DNA of 64,000 nt, taken from positions 248,001-312,000 of the forward strand of contig JARVKI010000928.1 in NCBI GenBank assembly GCA_036674765.1, read 5' to 3'. Below are positions 43,895 through 56,260 of this stretch, one piece after another. Position numbers and translations under genes: made by a program. Under the pieces are notes generated by a model. The model saw only the letters and a list, made by a program, of their open reading frames with translations, had not been told where the DNA came from and ran no database searches. This stretch comes from Seiridium cupressi (Eukaryota; Ascomycota; Sordariomycetes; Amphisphaeriales; Sporocadaceae). Each line of letters begins with the position of its first letter. The stretch's first letter is position 1.

Positions 43895-46800
43895 CTACTT
43901 CAGGAACATCTCCTGGCCATTGCGAATGGCTCTAGTTCGGTCAACGTGATCTAATCCGAGGGATGTATCATCATCAACGCCACCTTCCTCAAAAAGGATA
44001 TCATCTAGTCACATATTAGTCCGGCTTTGAAGAAAACACCTCTCATATACGGCCTTACCATCGGTGAGATAAGTGAGCTTCCCATATCTCTTGACCAAAG
44101 CGAACTTGATCTTTTCAAACGCCTTTCCTTTGATGCCTGTCCGCTTTTCAAGGCGCTTCTTTGTCTCCGAGAATGGCTCATCCTATCATGCTGTCAGCGG
44201 TATGATCACAATTCTGCAGGGCAGCATACGCACCTCCTTAAGTAGGAATCTGAACGGCATGCCGTGTACACGAGTAGAATCCTGCTGGAAATGCTGTACT
44301 CTGATGAAATTACGCTCGTCGGCATCCAGTTCTTCCTCAGGTATCCGTTCGGCGACGACATCTGTGTACTCGTTGATACTGAGAACGGGGTAGTTGGATG
44401 GTAGCTCTCGGAAGAATTTGTTGTGGTGGATCTCGTAGACTCTGATACGGCCGCCCTCCTTCTCGTCCTTGATTTGGGCTTTCTTAATCAGTCCCTGAAC
44501 CAAATCCTCGATATGGCCGGCCTTGTTGACGAGCACATCATAGGTATCCTGTAAATATCAGCATGCATGCGGCGGGTGTAGCCAGGCTGGAAGAACTTAC
44601 AAGTTTGGAGATGCCTTCTGCTAACCAAACAACCTTGATGCTCTTCTTGGTATCTAGCTCTGCAAGGCTCATATCCAAGACCTCGAAGTAGAGCGCGTCT
44701 GGCTTCACTTGAGCATTTGCAGGGTGGGCGGTAGTCGCGCTCAGAATCTGAGCCAGATTGACTTGAGCTCCTCGTCTAACAGGACTTTTCGGATTTCCGT
44801 TTGCTGCGTTGATGGTAAAGAAGCGTATATGCGTAGGATCCACATTCAGATGCTCCCCGACACGTTCCGAGAGCTGGTCGTAGTTGATTTTGCTCGGCAT
44901 AGTCATGGCGAAGCTCTCGTATTCCTTCTCGCAGCGGGGATGCGGCCAGAATCTGACATCCCTCTTCCACACAAGGAAGTCATAATACTCGCGAGCGTCC
45001 TCAAAGTGATCCCACCTCTTCAAAGTACCGTTCGCTGGCTTCTCACTGGGTCGTTGGATCTTAGCCAGTTGAGCTAGGCCCTCGCCTGCCTTACGCTCCG
45101 GTACGCGCTGGAAGCAGATAATGTCGCCGTCCTGGAGCTCAGCAGCCTTCAGCGTCTGCCTAGGCTTGAGTATCTCGATCATTTGCGGTTTGATCTCCTC
45201 CCACATGGCTATTTGCTCGCCGGATGGCAACTTCTCGCCCCAGCCCATCCTCTTCGAGATGACAGGAACCAGGTCTTCCACCTTCTTCTCCTTGCTGACG
45301 TACACGTGACCTACGCCTTGGAGAGTTTGCTTTTCTTGATCGAAAAACTTCAAGAAGAGCAGTATCAGATCCGTCTTCACAACGACGCCATTGGCGCTGC
45401 CTTGATAAGTCGGCCAGACAGCTTCTCCCTGCTCATCCACCTCCTCTGCTACCTCGACCCAAACTCGTAGCGATGCATCGCGACTGGTGCTAGCAGATCT
45501 TGCAAACGTCTCCTCGATTGTTGGCCGGAGATCCATGATCGGCTGGTCCGGTCTTGTGGTCTTGTTTTGCCGGTTGACCATGATCCATAAACGAAGTTTG
45601 CGCGGGTCTTGGCCAATGTCTTCAGCAATCGTGGCCAAAAGAGTCTCCATCGAATCCTTCTTCTTCGCCTTGTAAAATCTTGGTGCAGCTGGGTCTTCCT
45701 TAGGATCCCCATCAAAGTTTGTCAGGTCTGTCGATCCGTGGTGTGTAAATGTCTCGCTGGTGATGGCCTTGACAGGGAGGTAGAGATGTTGTTCTTCGCG
45801 CTCCTTCCGCTTGGCCTCTCTCAAGGCAGCCTCCTCCTCCAGTCTCTGCCGGAGGTGTGACGGGGTGTCTTCTCGATCCACAGGTGTCAGGACTTGGTCG
45901 AGGCGTGATTCGCGGATGTACACCAACATGTACGCATTCATCTGACGCATTATCGGCTTCTTGGATGTTGCTGTGCGGTATGGGCCCTGCGAGGTCCGAT
46001 ACTCACCACCATAATTCTCCTCGAGTGTCTCTCGTACAGTGGCCTTGGTCACTTTGTCGTCGTCAAACCTGTAAAACCAGCCGTCCTTGTTTGGTTTCAG
46101 GAAAGCATAGTAATGGCCTGCATTGAGATCTCCACTGTGCACGAGCACTCCGTGAAGCTTGTATGTCCACGGCTCGGACATGTCAGCCCCCTTTTCAAGG
46201 AATGGTGCTGCGTCGAAAAGCTCTGGGAACTCGAATCGGTCGTTGACCTTCATCATGGCATCGCGTTGGATGTCATACTCGAATCGCTTGAGATGTAGAT
46301 GCAGAACTTCGGGGAAGCTCTGGAAGATAACACCCTTGTGCGCATCCTGATACTTGAACTCATCACCAGCCCAGTACTTGTTCTCGCCATCAAGGGTCTC
46401 CTGCTGGATATAATCCTTGAAGCTGTCCTCCAGTGTCGGGTTTCCACGTACATTTAGCTGGATATCCCAAAAGTCCTCGATCCGGCTTGATTCGTAGTCC
46501 ACATTAATGCAAGAAACGTACGTCTTGACTTTGCCGCTGAGCATCCGAGGCAGAGCATCTTCAGCAGCGGTCCCCTTCATACGCTCCTCCATCCGTTCAA
46601 TAAGTTTGCGCGATAACTCTTGGACATCCTGCTGCTCAAAGATATGCCGCGTGTCCCATCCAAAGGACTTGGTTAACTCGTTTGTCCCGACCGCATTGCT
46701 GGATGTTTGCAGTTGGTAGAATAATCTTTGCAGAGTATAGACACTGTTTGTGATGCTTTCATCGTCAATGGTGGGGATTTGATAGACTGCCTTCCGGAAG

Positions 46801-47655
46801 GCATTAGTAAAGTAGAGGGATTGTAGGAGTGAGTTAAGGTAGCAGGTGGCGCCTTGGTTCTTAAGGCCGACGTAGCCAGTTTCCTTTTTCGAGTCGTAAT
46901 TGTTGAAGTTGTGCCAGAGCACACCGGTCTCGTCCTCAACGATTCGGACGTAGGCTGTCAGAAGGACAGACTCGTTCTCAGCGAGGGGACGACCTGAGCC
47001 TTCAAAGTCCGAGTTGAACATACGGCGGAGTTCAAGAAATCTGGTGAAGCCCCAATCGCTTTCCTCCTTGGTAAAGCGGTGGTGTGCCTGGTGATGTACA
47101 TATAGAGACGGATCGTTGATGTTCGACATGACCAGGCCGAAGTGTACGCAGCAACTCCAGTCTTCGGGGATCGTGCTGGGATCTTCAAACCCATGCTCTA
47201 GGTAGATTGAGCATTGGTCGACGTTGTTGCCGTAAGGAAAGAGCAGAATGCGCCTTGAGCCGAATTAGAACGTCACCCGCGAAGCGTGCTCTTAAGCAGA
47301 CACTTACCAGGGAAAGCCACCAGCATGGAATATAGGCCCATGCTCTTTCTTGCTCTGGAAGGCTCTCCAGTTCTCAATCGTCCATGTGGACACGACATCT
47401 TCAAGAATGTTGGGTTCCTCAGTTAATGGCGGGAGGACCACGTCCCTCATGGCCTCGTCTGTAATCTCATGTCAGCCTATATCATGGTATGGTTTGCGGC
47501 CTCAACCAGGCCGGATCTTGTCACCTACGGTCGGTTGCGAGAACGACATTCTCCCGGTGTTCATGGCTGTTTTCCAGGCTGTCTGGGGTTATGTCAACCA
47601 CTTGCTCCTTCTCGTTCTCGACTGAGCCAAGCTCGTCCGGGGTATCGATGACCAT
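43895..47655 (-). CDS. UBP15: Ubiquitin carboxyl-terminal hydrolase 15 (USP7 type)
   Basis: Six exons (47655-47529, 47458-47308, 47253-44601, 44548-44234, 44182-44059, 44004-43895) give 1159 residues with consistent phases. An N-terminal MATH/TRAF-like domain (STWTIENWRAFQSKKEHGPI, RILLFPYGNN, YLEHG) spans roughly residues 50-190. The USP catalytic domain follows with Cys box GLKNQGATCYLNSL (Cys about 230), QQDVQELSRKL, LHLKRFEYD and His box GDLNAGHYYAF (His about 473). The C-terminal half has the ubiquitin-like folds of USP7 (ICP0-binding type, then the closing FEKIKFALVKRYGKLTYLTD). The last residues are GQEMFLK. Ubp15/USP7 removes ubiquitin from nuclear, peroxisomal and endocytic substrates. 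The start ATG has a good context, and an in-frame TAG lies upstream. Confidence 0.95.
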
Positions 47656-49846
47656 CTCGTTCGGCGAGTGGAATTCTGAATCGTAACTCTTGATTGGACA
47701 ACGGTTAGCATCTGGCTAGCTGCGCAATTGTGGTGTTGGAAAGAAGAGCAACCTGGCACGGCAGGCTACAGCAAAGGCCCGTGAAGAGACAGAAGAGCAA
47801 GCGCATCAACAGGATGGCTTGTGTGTCCAGTCACAGGCCGGGGCTGCCCAGACAGGTGCTGTGCAGGAAAACTTAGGTGAAGGGTGGAGAGATCAGGAGG
47901 AAGTAAGAAGAGTAATGCGGTTAAACAAGACTTGTGCTGTTGGATATTTGCAAGGGTACGGTCTCACCATTATGACTGTCTGTCCTCGAGTGTCATGTCA
48001 GGAAGTGTGTAGTAGGGCTGGAGTGAAACGGCGATGCTGAGTGCCGCGTCGTCGCCCGTTGTGGTTTACAATCAATCACTGTTTGGTCGGCGGGGTCGGA
48101 TGACGCTTTTAGTGAGTGGGAGCCGGTAGGAGCTTCTTGTGCGCCGGGTGGACAGAGACAGGGCGGATGCGTGGAAGGAAAGCACGCACAGGCCGGTCTA
48201 CAGAGGATATAGAGGTAGGCGAGGAAGCAACAAGACGCCTCAGTCGCGTCAGTGATGAGGATTTGAAAGTGAGGGTGTTGCACCGTCAGAGATGTCGTCA
48301 GGTGTCTGAGAGAGCTTTCGATGTGGTGCTAACTGAAGGCTGCCTTCGGCGATTGACAGGCTGTACGAGACTACGTTAGCGTCACAACTGGGGCGCAGCC
48401 CGTGCTGGTCGGTCTGCCAGCTGAAGCTCGGCGCCCTAAGTATTCTCTAATATTTATTTCAATTGAAGCTAGCCACTGGGCTGCTGGCTGTCTTGCAACT
48501 CACAGCGATCACTGACTCAGCAGAGGAATGGATACATCACAGATCCATGGTCAATCCCGTCGTCGGTCCTGCGTCCAAAGCCATGGCCCCAGATCGTTGA
48601 TTTCCAGACCTACGGTCGAGGTTACTCAAAGACACCCCACCATGGATCATATTATGTTCCTTCCTCGCCAGATTTTTGTTGTACCCCATCAGACTTTTTG
48701 TCTCTGTTCGTACTTTCCTTGCAGATAGTCTTCATACCGAGAAACATCATCTTTGCATCTGTCCCGGCTGTCAACATATGCATGGTCCATGATACAGGAT
48801 GATCGACAATGGCAAAGCTCTAAATTGTATACTGTGCAAGCTTGCATTTGCGCCCCACTATCAGTGCTTAGGATGACGTGGGACCCTCTTTAACATTGGC
48901 AGTCGTGTTTTTGACGTACGACGGCCGTGATCATACAGTAATCATCATCCCATCACTGTCCGAAAAGGATATTTGGTCGCTTTCTACTGGTACCTACTAG
49001 ACGAGCATCTTGCTTGGATCGCTGCCTGTTTTAGACAACCATTCATTGTCTATAGTGTATCTGAATTGACGGTCTTTTTCACCCTCCCTGTATTTCCCCC
49101 CTTGTTGTCGTTGCTCTTGTTGTTGTTGTTATGGAAATGGTTTCTAGCTTGTCTTCAATATGCATTTGGGCCCAAAAGAGCAGCATATACTATAGACATT
49201 ATGTATGCATGAGGGTTTTGGTGGCTGGGCCATCATCTGGGCTCAATTGGACATGTCTCGAGCATGGAAAGGGAATACCGCACCAATCGTGCCGCCGATC
49301 AGCTCAGCTCCCAAAGCTTGGATAAAGCTATGACTGCAGGATCTTATCCAGCAAAGGGCAAATTACCTACCAGGTCTGGGAACGTGTGGGTGATCTAGAC
49401 AATCTGTAACTGTCAAAATGTATGGGTGACAACTGTTTCAAGGCTGGGTCGGGTTGGACAAACAACGTGGACAGATCGCCTATGAAATCCAAGAAACCAA
49501 GAAAGAAGCAATACTGCAGCTGCAGATTGCCTGTGAAACTCCATCATGCGAAGGCACCCAAAATGTGGGGTAAGTTAATTCCTCGAGCTCACATGTCGAG
49601 CGCTAACTGCGTAGGGGCCCTCCCCGTCCACCCCAAGCTCCTGGCTCTCGTTAAAGCTCTTACGATTCAATGCTGCCACAGAGAGTCATACGGTGCGAAA
49701 CCGGTGTGCCCAATTGCTCGCAGTTCGGCGTGGGACATCACTCACCGACTTGGACAACTGCACCACACTGAAAACCAATTCTCCTTCATACATAATCCAA
49801 TTCATACTTCTCCCGGAAAGTCACGCGCACATATGGAATTGTCACA
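47656..49846. other. Intergenic, divergent promoters; no gene recognised
   Basis: About 2.2 kb between the divergent starts of UBP15 and the mitochondrial kinase. GA-rich and TC-rich segments near 47800-48300 fit a long promoter or 5' UTR. A short TTG microsatellite lies near 49105-49132. Small frames such as 48116-48379 and 49422-49892 lack features. Confidence 0.45.
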
Positions 49847-51392
49847 ATGTTGCCATTCGCGGTGCAAAATGCCACCAAGACCTTGCGGTTGACCAGGGCT
49901 TCCGGCATTGCTACCAGGCCGCTTTACACTTCAACTTGGAACAGAAATACTACCAGGACACATAATGGCTGCCAAACTCGTGGCATGCAGTCGGCGACCA
50001 AGTGGCGCCCTGTCCAAGTCCTCGACGAGTGAGATCAATCATCCTCCCCCCACGTCATAAGAATACAACAGCTAACCATGCCTCTGCCACCAGATGGGTA
50101 GCCAAAGAAGCCCGCCCCATCTCTCTCCGCCAACTCATGGTCTTTGGCCGCTCCCTGACCGAGTCGCGCCTCATCTCCTCTGCCAACTATGTTCGAACTG
50201 AGCTCCCGACCCGCATAGCTCATCGCATACGGGATATGCAGCGGCTGCCTTACGTCGTGGTGACGAACCCACATATTAGCGACGTCTATGAGCTCTACTA
50301 TAATGCCTTTGACACTTTTCGGAGAGTCAGAGAGATCAAGACGCTGGAGGAAAATGAGCGCTTCTGCCAGGACATCGCAAAGATGCTTCGGGCGCACCTT
50401 TCCGTCATACCCAAGCTGGCAATGGGGATCCTGCAATGCCACGGGCTCATGGAGCAGAAGGAGCTGGATGTGTTCATGAATACAATTTTGAGATCCGTAA
50501 GTCGAGCTTCAACAGCAAACAGCATTTATAAAGGCAGGGTTGTTCTGCCATAGGACACGGCGCTAATAGATTCCATGCTTACCAGCGTATATCCCGTCGA
50601 GTGATAGCCGAACAACACCTGGCTTTGACCGAAACTTTCAACTCCCACTGGTTCTCGCCTGGCGCCAAGCTCTCTGAATCCGACTTCATTGGTGAAGTTT
50701 TCATCAAGTGCATTGCAAAAGACGTGGTTCAGCGATGTGGTGAAGCCGTCCAAGTCCTCGCCCGCAGCGCCAACGGGCCCGAGGTTCAAATCCCCGAGAT
50801 CAAAATTACTGGTCATCTCGAATCAACTTTCCCGTATATACTCTCTCATCTGGAATACATCATTGGCGAACTTTTGCGAAACAGTGTCCAGGCCGTGATT
50901 GATCACCATGCGAAGAGCAAGAACAAAGACCAACCTCCACCCCCGGTGGAAGTCACCTTGTGCGAAGCGCAGCAGCATGTCATCATCAGAGTATCGGATC
51001 AGGGCGGTGGAATACCGCGAGATATATTGCCTTACCTCTGGTCTTTTAGTAAAGGTCCGCAGAGCGGGCAGCGGCTGGAAAACCTCACCCAAGTCCCGCT
51101 CATGGCGGCAACATTGCAAGAATTGCGCGTCGACGGAAACTTCAGCGGCCTACAGGACGGAAAGGCAGCCCAACATGCACATGATGCGTCCTTGACCTCG
51201 TTATCGACGCGGCCGCCGCATCTTAGGTTGGGGGTGGGACTGCCCCTTAGTAGGGTCTATGCCGAGTACTGGGCTGGAAGTCTGGAACTACATAGCTTGG
51301 AGGGCTATGGCGTTGATGCATTTCTGCAAATCTCCAAACTTGGTAATAAGAACGAGCAATTGTCTACTAGAGCCACCATGGACTCACTTTAG
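49847..51392 (+). CDS. Mitochondrial PDK/BCKDK-type protein kinase
   Basis: Three exons (49847-50028, 50094-50496, 50586-51392) give 463 residues. The first 60 residues are rich in Arg, Ser and Thr, and the first 57 or so carry no acidic residue (MLPFAVQNATKTLRLTRASG), a typical mitochondrial presequence; this supports the ATG at 49847 over the one at 49986. The BCDHK/PDK N-terminal four-helix domain follows (ISLRQLMVFGRSL, SANYVRTELPTRIAHR). The GHKL ATPase part has the N-box GELLRNSVQA (Glu about 290, Asn about 294), G1 DQGGGIP (about 333) and G2 GVGLPLSRVYAEYWAG. These kinases phosphorylate and inactivate the E1 subunit of pyruvate or branched-chain ketoacid dehydrogenase. Motifs alone do not separate the two substrates, so no symbol is given. 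Confidence 0.92.
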
Positions 51393-52143
51393 GAGGGTTG
51401 GAGTTGGGCTCGCAGGGGTCGAAACTTCATGGATGAATGGGACCAATCTGTGGCAGGCGGGAACAAGGCGATACATCTGCTGATGACGGTACTTAAGGGC
51501 ATTTACATTGGAGCTTCACGGTTTTTGGGATCTGGATTAGCGACAGAAGTGAGATGGTTCAGGTATTATTTGGTTAGGGATTGGTCGAGTATATGCATGT
51601 GAAAAACGGGTTTCTGGAATTGGCAACAGTGTACACGTGTGATAATGGAAAATAAAGCGCATCGGCGTGTTGGCCTTCGGATCATACAGGCCGAAGTACA
51701 ATCAAAGAAAGCAGTGGTATCGCAAAGAAATGTAATCGTTTCAACTGGTATCATAAGAAACTCGAATTACAACGTTCACTAAAAGCCTAGCTCATATCGT
51801 GGAGAAAGAACTGGATGTCGGAAATAAATGACATCCTACAAAAAGAGAAATGTTTTGATGTCTCGTCAACCCTCCCACAAGCTGTTAGGCACCGGGCTGT
51901 GAGCACGGCGCGGTGCTCCTCTAATAATCCACCAGTGCCTCCGGGATCCGCCAGAATAAATTATCAGCTTTTAAACATGTCCATCCGTAGCCAACCCTGG
52001 TGGCCTGGAACTATGACACTTTCAATCAATACGCCGATTTTCATTATAACCGAAAAGGTTGTTCAAATGCCGGTGGTCTCAAAGAATTCGCTCGACGCTG
52101 AAGCTGGGAACAAGGCGACGTAGGGGTATATAGATCATCTTGC
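51393..52143. other. Intergenic, no gene recognised
   Basis: About 750 bp between the convergent ends of the kinase and the septin gene. It should hold both 3' UTRs. No frame of interest. Confidence 0.5.
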
Positions 52144-53530
52144 TTAACGACGGCCGCTGCGAGCAACGCTGCCCTGGGCTTGCTCGAGCTCGCCCTCGAG
52201 CTGCTTGATCTGAGCATGGGTCTGCTCGAGGTCCTTGTTGAGACGATCCCTCTCGGCAATGAGCTTCTGTTCCCATTGGCGGAAACGCTGCTCCTCGACC
52301 TTGACTTGCTCGGTGAAGCGCTTGCGGAGCGCTTCCTCCTCTTCCTTGTACTTGGGGTTGTCAAGCTTGCGCGGCCGGGCTTCGCCAAACTTGCGGGTTT
52401 CCATTTGCTGAGCACGGTACGCCTCGTAATGCAGCTCTTCGGTCGTGTGAATGAGGTCCAGCATGTGGGTTCGGATCAGGATAGATCGCAGCTTCTTGAA
52501 GTCGCAGTGGTCCTCGTTCTCGACCTCGGCAACACCCCACGAGTACTGCCGGCCCTTGACAATGCGCCCGTCGCTGGTCTTGACATCCTTCTCCGAACCA
52601 ATGACGGCAAAGGGCATGGCAGCCATGAGTGCTCGTGCGTGCTGGGCGGCAGCCTCATCATCCTCCTCAACCGGTGGCTGGTAGATCTTGATGCTCTGGG
52701 CCTCGATGACAGCTCGGATCTGCAGAAAGAGTGAGTTACAATGAGCGAATGTCTATGAGGTTGGTGTGCGTGCATACCTTGGCCTTGAACTTGGCAAGAT
52801 CAGCCGGGCTCATGGTGTCAGCCTTGGCGATAACAGGAATAAGGTTGACTCTTGAGCACAGCCTCTTCATAACTTCGATATCAAGGGGCTTCAGGGTGTG
52901 GCCAGTAGGTCTAATGAAGTACAGGCAAGCATGCACACGCAGATCGATCTTGTCATTGCGGCGGGGTTGTTGCTCCTGGAGCATGTATGACTCGTGCTGG
53001 TCGTCCAAGAACTCAATAATGGGCATCCACGAGTCCCTGTTGTTCACGTAGTCGCCGAAGCCGGGAGTGTCAATAACAGTCAACCGAACTATGTACCCTG
53101 TTAGTATCGACACGCTGAAATCTGCCGGCTGGTGGACTGCGTACCCTTGAAGAACTTCTCTTCCAGCTCGGCCTTTGTAATTTCGATCTCGACGGTCTTA
53201 TCGACCTGCTTCTGGTGTCGTCGCTTGTGGTCGGCATAGTTCTTGATGGTGGTGGAGAAGAGCGTGTTGATGAAGGTAGTCTTGCCCAGTCCGGATTCAC
53301 CAGCGACCTGGAGCACGAGGGTTAGCAACGGGTGCAGGTATCAAGGGAAGTTTTCAGAACCAGGGCGTACCATAATGGTAAAGGCAGCACCTCGCTTCGC
53401 GACAATCTTGTGGCGCTCTGAAGGCAGGTTAGCTAATCCAGTTGCCGCACGGGGGAGCTCGGGTCAGCGTACGGTTTGGCAGATTGGCAATGCCAATTGC
53501 GGTGGCGGTTCCTTGCTGAGCAGACGCCAT
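52144..53530 (-). CDS. CDC12: Septin, CDC12 class (AspC-like)
   Basis: Five exons (53530-53473, 53417-53371, 53307-53145, 53088-52778, 52719-52144) give 384 residues. The start MASAQQGTATAIGIANLPNQ, then RHKIVAKRGAAFTIM, is the CDC12-class N-terminus with its short polybasic segment. GTPase motifs are G1 GESGLGKT (about 38-45), G3 DTPGFGDY and G4 AKAD. The septin unique element follows (MPFAVIGSEKDVKT, RQYSWGVAEVENEDHCDF). The C-terminus is a coiled coil (EEALRKRFTEQVKVEEQRF and onward to SGRR). Septins form heteromeric filaments at septa, hyphal tips and branch sites. Class assignment is from remembered family sequence features. Confidence 0.93.
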
Positions 53531-54144
53531 TGTACAAATTGAGCCGTAGGCGGTGGTGAGATACGGACGTGGATGGTCGTGATGCTCGAGTTTGGCGTTG
53601 AGAGTCGGATGTTGTTTGGGGATGGGCTTGCCAAAGTTTAGGGGATCAAAGTGGGCCTGGGCAACACCAACGACACCGCTAAACGTGGACGTTTCTGGCC
53701 CAAGCGCTATGGGGAAATTTGACCAATTCTGCCAGTTGCGACCGCCTCCCCCGACCCCTTGCCAGACCAGGGCGACCCCTGAAACGGGACGCAAAGTACA
53801 TCAGGGACCAAGCCTCAACGTGCCTACCCGCAATTGTCATTCTGTGAACAAGGTTAAGTTAGAAGCCGCGGCGATTGATGCCGTGGACTGCCAGCCACCA
53901 GTCAGCACTATACCTATAGGTAACACCCTTCACAGACTCTCGCAATCCACTAATGCATCAATTGTAAAGGTATCTCAAAATATATTTCGTCAGGCAATTG
54001 AAGTGGCTTTGTGACTATGTAGGACTGATTGGTTGTTTGCAGCGCTCATGCAGCAACAGTATGTTCCTAGCATACGGCTGTGACCTTCCTCGGCCAGTGA
54101 AAGAATCACCATTCAAATAGTTACCAGTTTTGTTGCAGTTCCAA
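53531..54144. other. Intergenic, no gene recognised
   Basis: About 610 bp upstream of the septin start, up to the stop codon of the next minus-strand gene. It is the likely septin promoter. No supported gene. Confidence 0.5.
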
Positions 54145-55620
54145 CTAACGCCTCGGTTGTGTCAATGGCCTGCCATAGTCTCTCAGATGTATTTGCCCCG
54201 GCCTAGTCCCTATTGCTTGATCACTAGCAATCGTACACGTAATCTGATCATGAATGCCACCGTTGACATCTGGCCCTGCGGTAGAGTGGACAAAGGCAGG
54301 CTCTGGGGAATCGTGGTCGTGAATCGTAGTAACAGGTCTCAAAGAGGGACTGCCCGGCTCCGGATGCCTTTGCGAGTTTGAGCGCTCGTGCTTAGCCCTG
54401 TGGCTTTTTATTCTTGTGGCCTTTGAACCTGGTCTCTCTATTCTCACCGAGTGTACGGGCGCCATTCTAGTCTTGGTCTTGCTGGACGAACGTGGTAGTA
54501 TCGGCTCGCCTCCGGGGCCCAAGCCGTTTTGTGTCTCTACCATGCCGGTCAAATTTGCGATCTGGTATATTAACTTGCTGACGTTTGTAGTCTCGAAGCC
54601 CATGAACACATCTCGACCCAGATCATCTAGCGGTAAGGCAAGGTTCGCCTGCACATCTGGCTGGGGAGTAGTGTAAGTGGCGGCAGGTCCAGGTGTGCCG
54701 AAAGGTTCATATCGAGCTCCGTCCACTTTCGATGATCCCCATCTGTGATCCCCGAAATAGTGCTCGTTTTCCTGCGGGAATTGTGATGACTCATGCGTAC
54801 CATGTTGGTGTTTAGCCGACTCGCGCCCTGGATCAACCGGCTTGCCCAGCATGTGAGGAGGCGTATGACTAATCGACGAGGACTCAGATTGCAGTGATTC
54901 TGCATATGAGTGACCATCCGGAAGAGTTGATCGTGGTGGTGGTTGGATGTAGGTATCGGGTGGGCGTTCTAGGGGGAAACTCCGCTCTGAGTATACTGGT
55001 GTGCCAGCGTCTTGTCCAGGTATATTGTGCGTATCGCGAGTTCCTCCCATCTCTTTGAAGTATTGACGAGTCAGATCCTGCCGTCGTACCTGCGACGTTT
55101 GAGATTGAGGTGTGGCTGTCGGTCGATGTTGCATTCCAGCCTTAACTCCATGATCATATATCGGCTCATGAAACCCCTGATTTTCTTCGTCGGGTCTTCG
55201 TAAGAAATCACCGAGCCCTCTATCCGAGCCAATCTCGCTTTTCGCCCTGAACAGTTTTGATATCCCATAACCATTACGAGCTAGGTCGATCTTCGGAATA
55301 TAACTCCCATGCATCCTGAGGTGCATTCCGAGGCACCCCATAGCAAAGAAGATACCGAGGACCAGGAAGGTGACTGAGATGCCAACTGCGGCATCTTTTG
55401 GTAGAGGCTGCTCTATGAAGGCGTATCCTAGACCACCGCCGATAGAAAATACGACTAGGACAGCTGCGCAGAGTGGTATGACCCTGAGAGTGCAGTACTG
55501 TAGCCTGGATGGATTTCCCGCCAGTCGACGTTGAGTTGCAGAAAAGCCGGCAATGCGAGGATCTGCTCTGATCCCGAGAGAACTTTGTGAGGGGGGAGTG
55601 GCCGCTGAAGCAGATGCCAT
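54145..55620 (-). CDS. Uncharacterised two-helix membrane protein with disordered tail
   Basis: A 491-residue single-exon frame that starts MASASAATPPSQSSLGIRAD. Two membrane helices lie near residues 46-70 (VIPLCAAVLVVFSIGGGLGY) and 79-101 (GISVTFLVLGIFFAMGCLGM). The remaining 380 residues are hydrophilic, rich in Pro, Ser, His and Gln, and probably disordered. One more ordered block stands out near residues 345-375 (DVFMGFETTNVSKLIYQIAN), and a basic block (KATRIKSHRAKHERSNSQ) follows. Both termini should face the same side. I recognise no family name. The long clean frame, plausible start and clear helices support a real gene. Confidence 0.75.
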   Translation of the reverse strand: MASASAATPPSQSSLGIRADPRIAGFSATQRRLAGNPSRLQYCTLRVIPLCAAVLVVFSIGGGLGYAFIEQPLPKDAAVGISVTFLVLGIFFAMGCLGMHLRMHGSYIPKIDLARNGYGISKLFRAKSEIGSDRGLGDFLRRPDEENQGFHEPIYDHGVKAGMQHRPTATPQSQTSQVRRQDLTRQYFKEMGGTRDTHNIPGQDAGTPVYSERSFPLERPPDTYIQPPPRSTLPDGHSYAESLQSESSSISHTPPHMLGKPVDPGRESAKHQHGTHESSQFPQENEHYFGDHRWGSSKVDGARYEPFGTPGPAATYTTPQPDVQANLALPLDDLGRDVFMGFETTNVSKLIYQIANLTGMVETQNGLGPGGEPILPRSSSKTKTRMAPVHSVRIERPGSKATRIKSHRAKHERSNSQRHPEPGSPSLRPVTTIHDHDSPEPAFVHSTAGPDVNGGIHDQITCTIASDQAIGTRPGQIHLRDYGRPLTQPRR

Positions 55621-56260
55621 GATGGGCGACGACTAGACAGCAATTGCTGTTGGTTGCTGTGTAAGTTTATGTTCGAGAATTATGGCAGATGGCCGACATG
55701 AAGGCAACCGGGAAATATTAAACCTCTAGACTCTCTGGGCCGGAAATGTTAACCGAGAATACCTTGACAGTATAAGTTGAGCAACAAGGGGGGGTGTAGT
55801 GTTCTAGATATCATCATAGTGGTGGCATTGTCTACGGAGTTGAAACATTCTCTTTGAATTGATGATTCACAATCAGCTTCCAATATAGACTGATATAGCT
55901 ATTCAGTGAAGTCATCAGAATTTTCGAGTGATTTTCAATCATGTTTGAGGCAGACGCCCTTTTCGTAAGAACCTAACAATAGTTTCTGTGGCCTGGCGCC
56001 TTTGAATCATCATAGTTCGGTCCTCTAGGCCTCTATAGGACAAAACCCTGCATACACCTTCGTTCCGTTCGAGATGGTGCCAGACCAGCATACATGTAAT
56101 GTCAAAATTGAAATTCCAGCAGTTGCATGAATGTCTTAATCGAAAGATCAATGGGCCGCACTAGGTTACAAAAAACAAAGAAAGAAAATCTACAATCAAA
56201 AAAGTTGTCGGTATATTCATTATTCCATCGTGAGACCTCGTTTCTAGAAACAATCATAAA
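55621..56260. other. Intergenic, no gene recognised
   Basis: About 640 bp between two minus-strand genes. It is AT-rich at 55840-56280 and has no frame with recognisable features. Confidence 0.5.

Noticed and set aside
49986..50028. Shorter start for the PDK/BCKDK gene at 49986
   Set aside because: The upstream ATG at 49847 adds a convincing Arg-rich presequence expected for a mitochondrial kinase.
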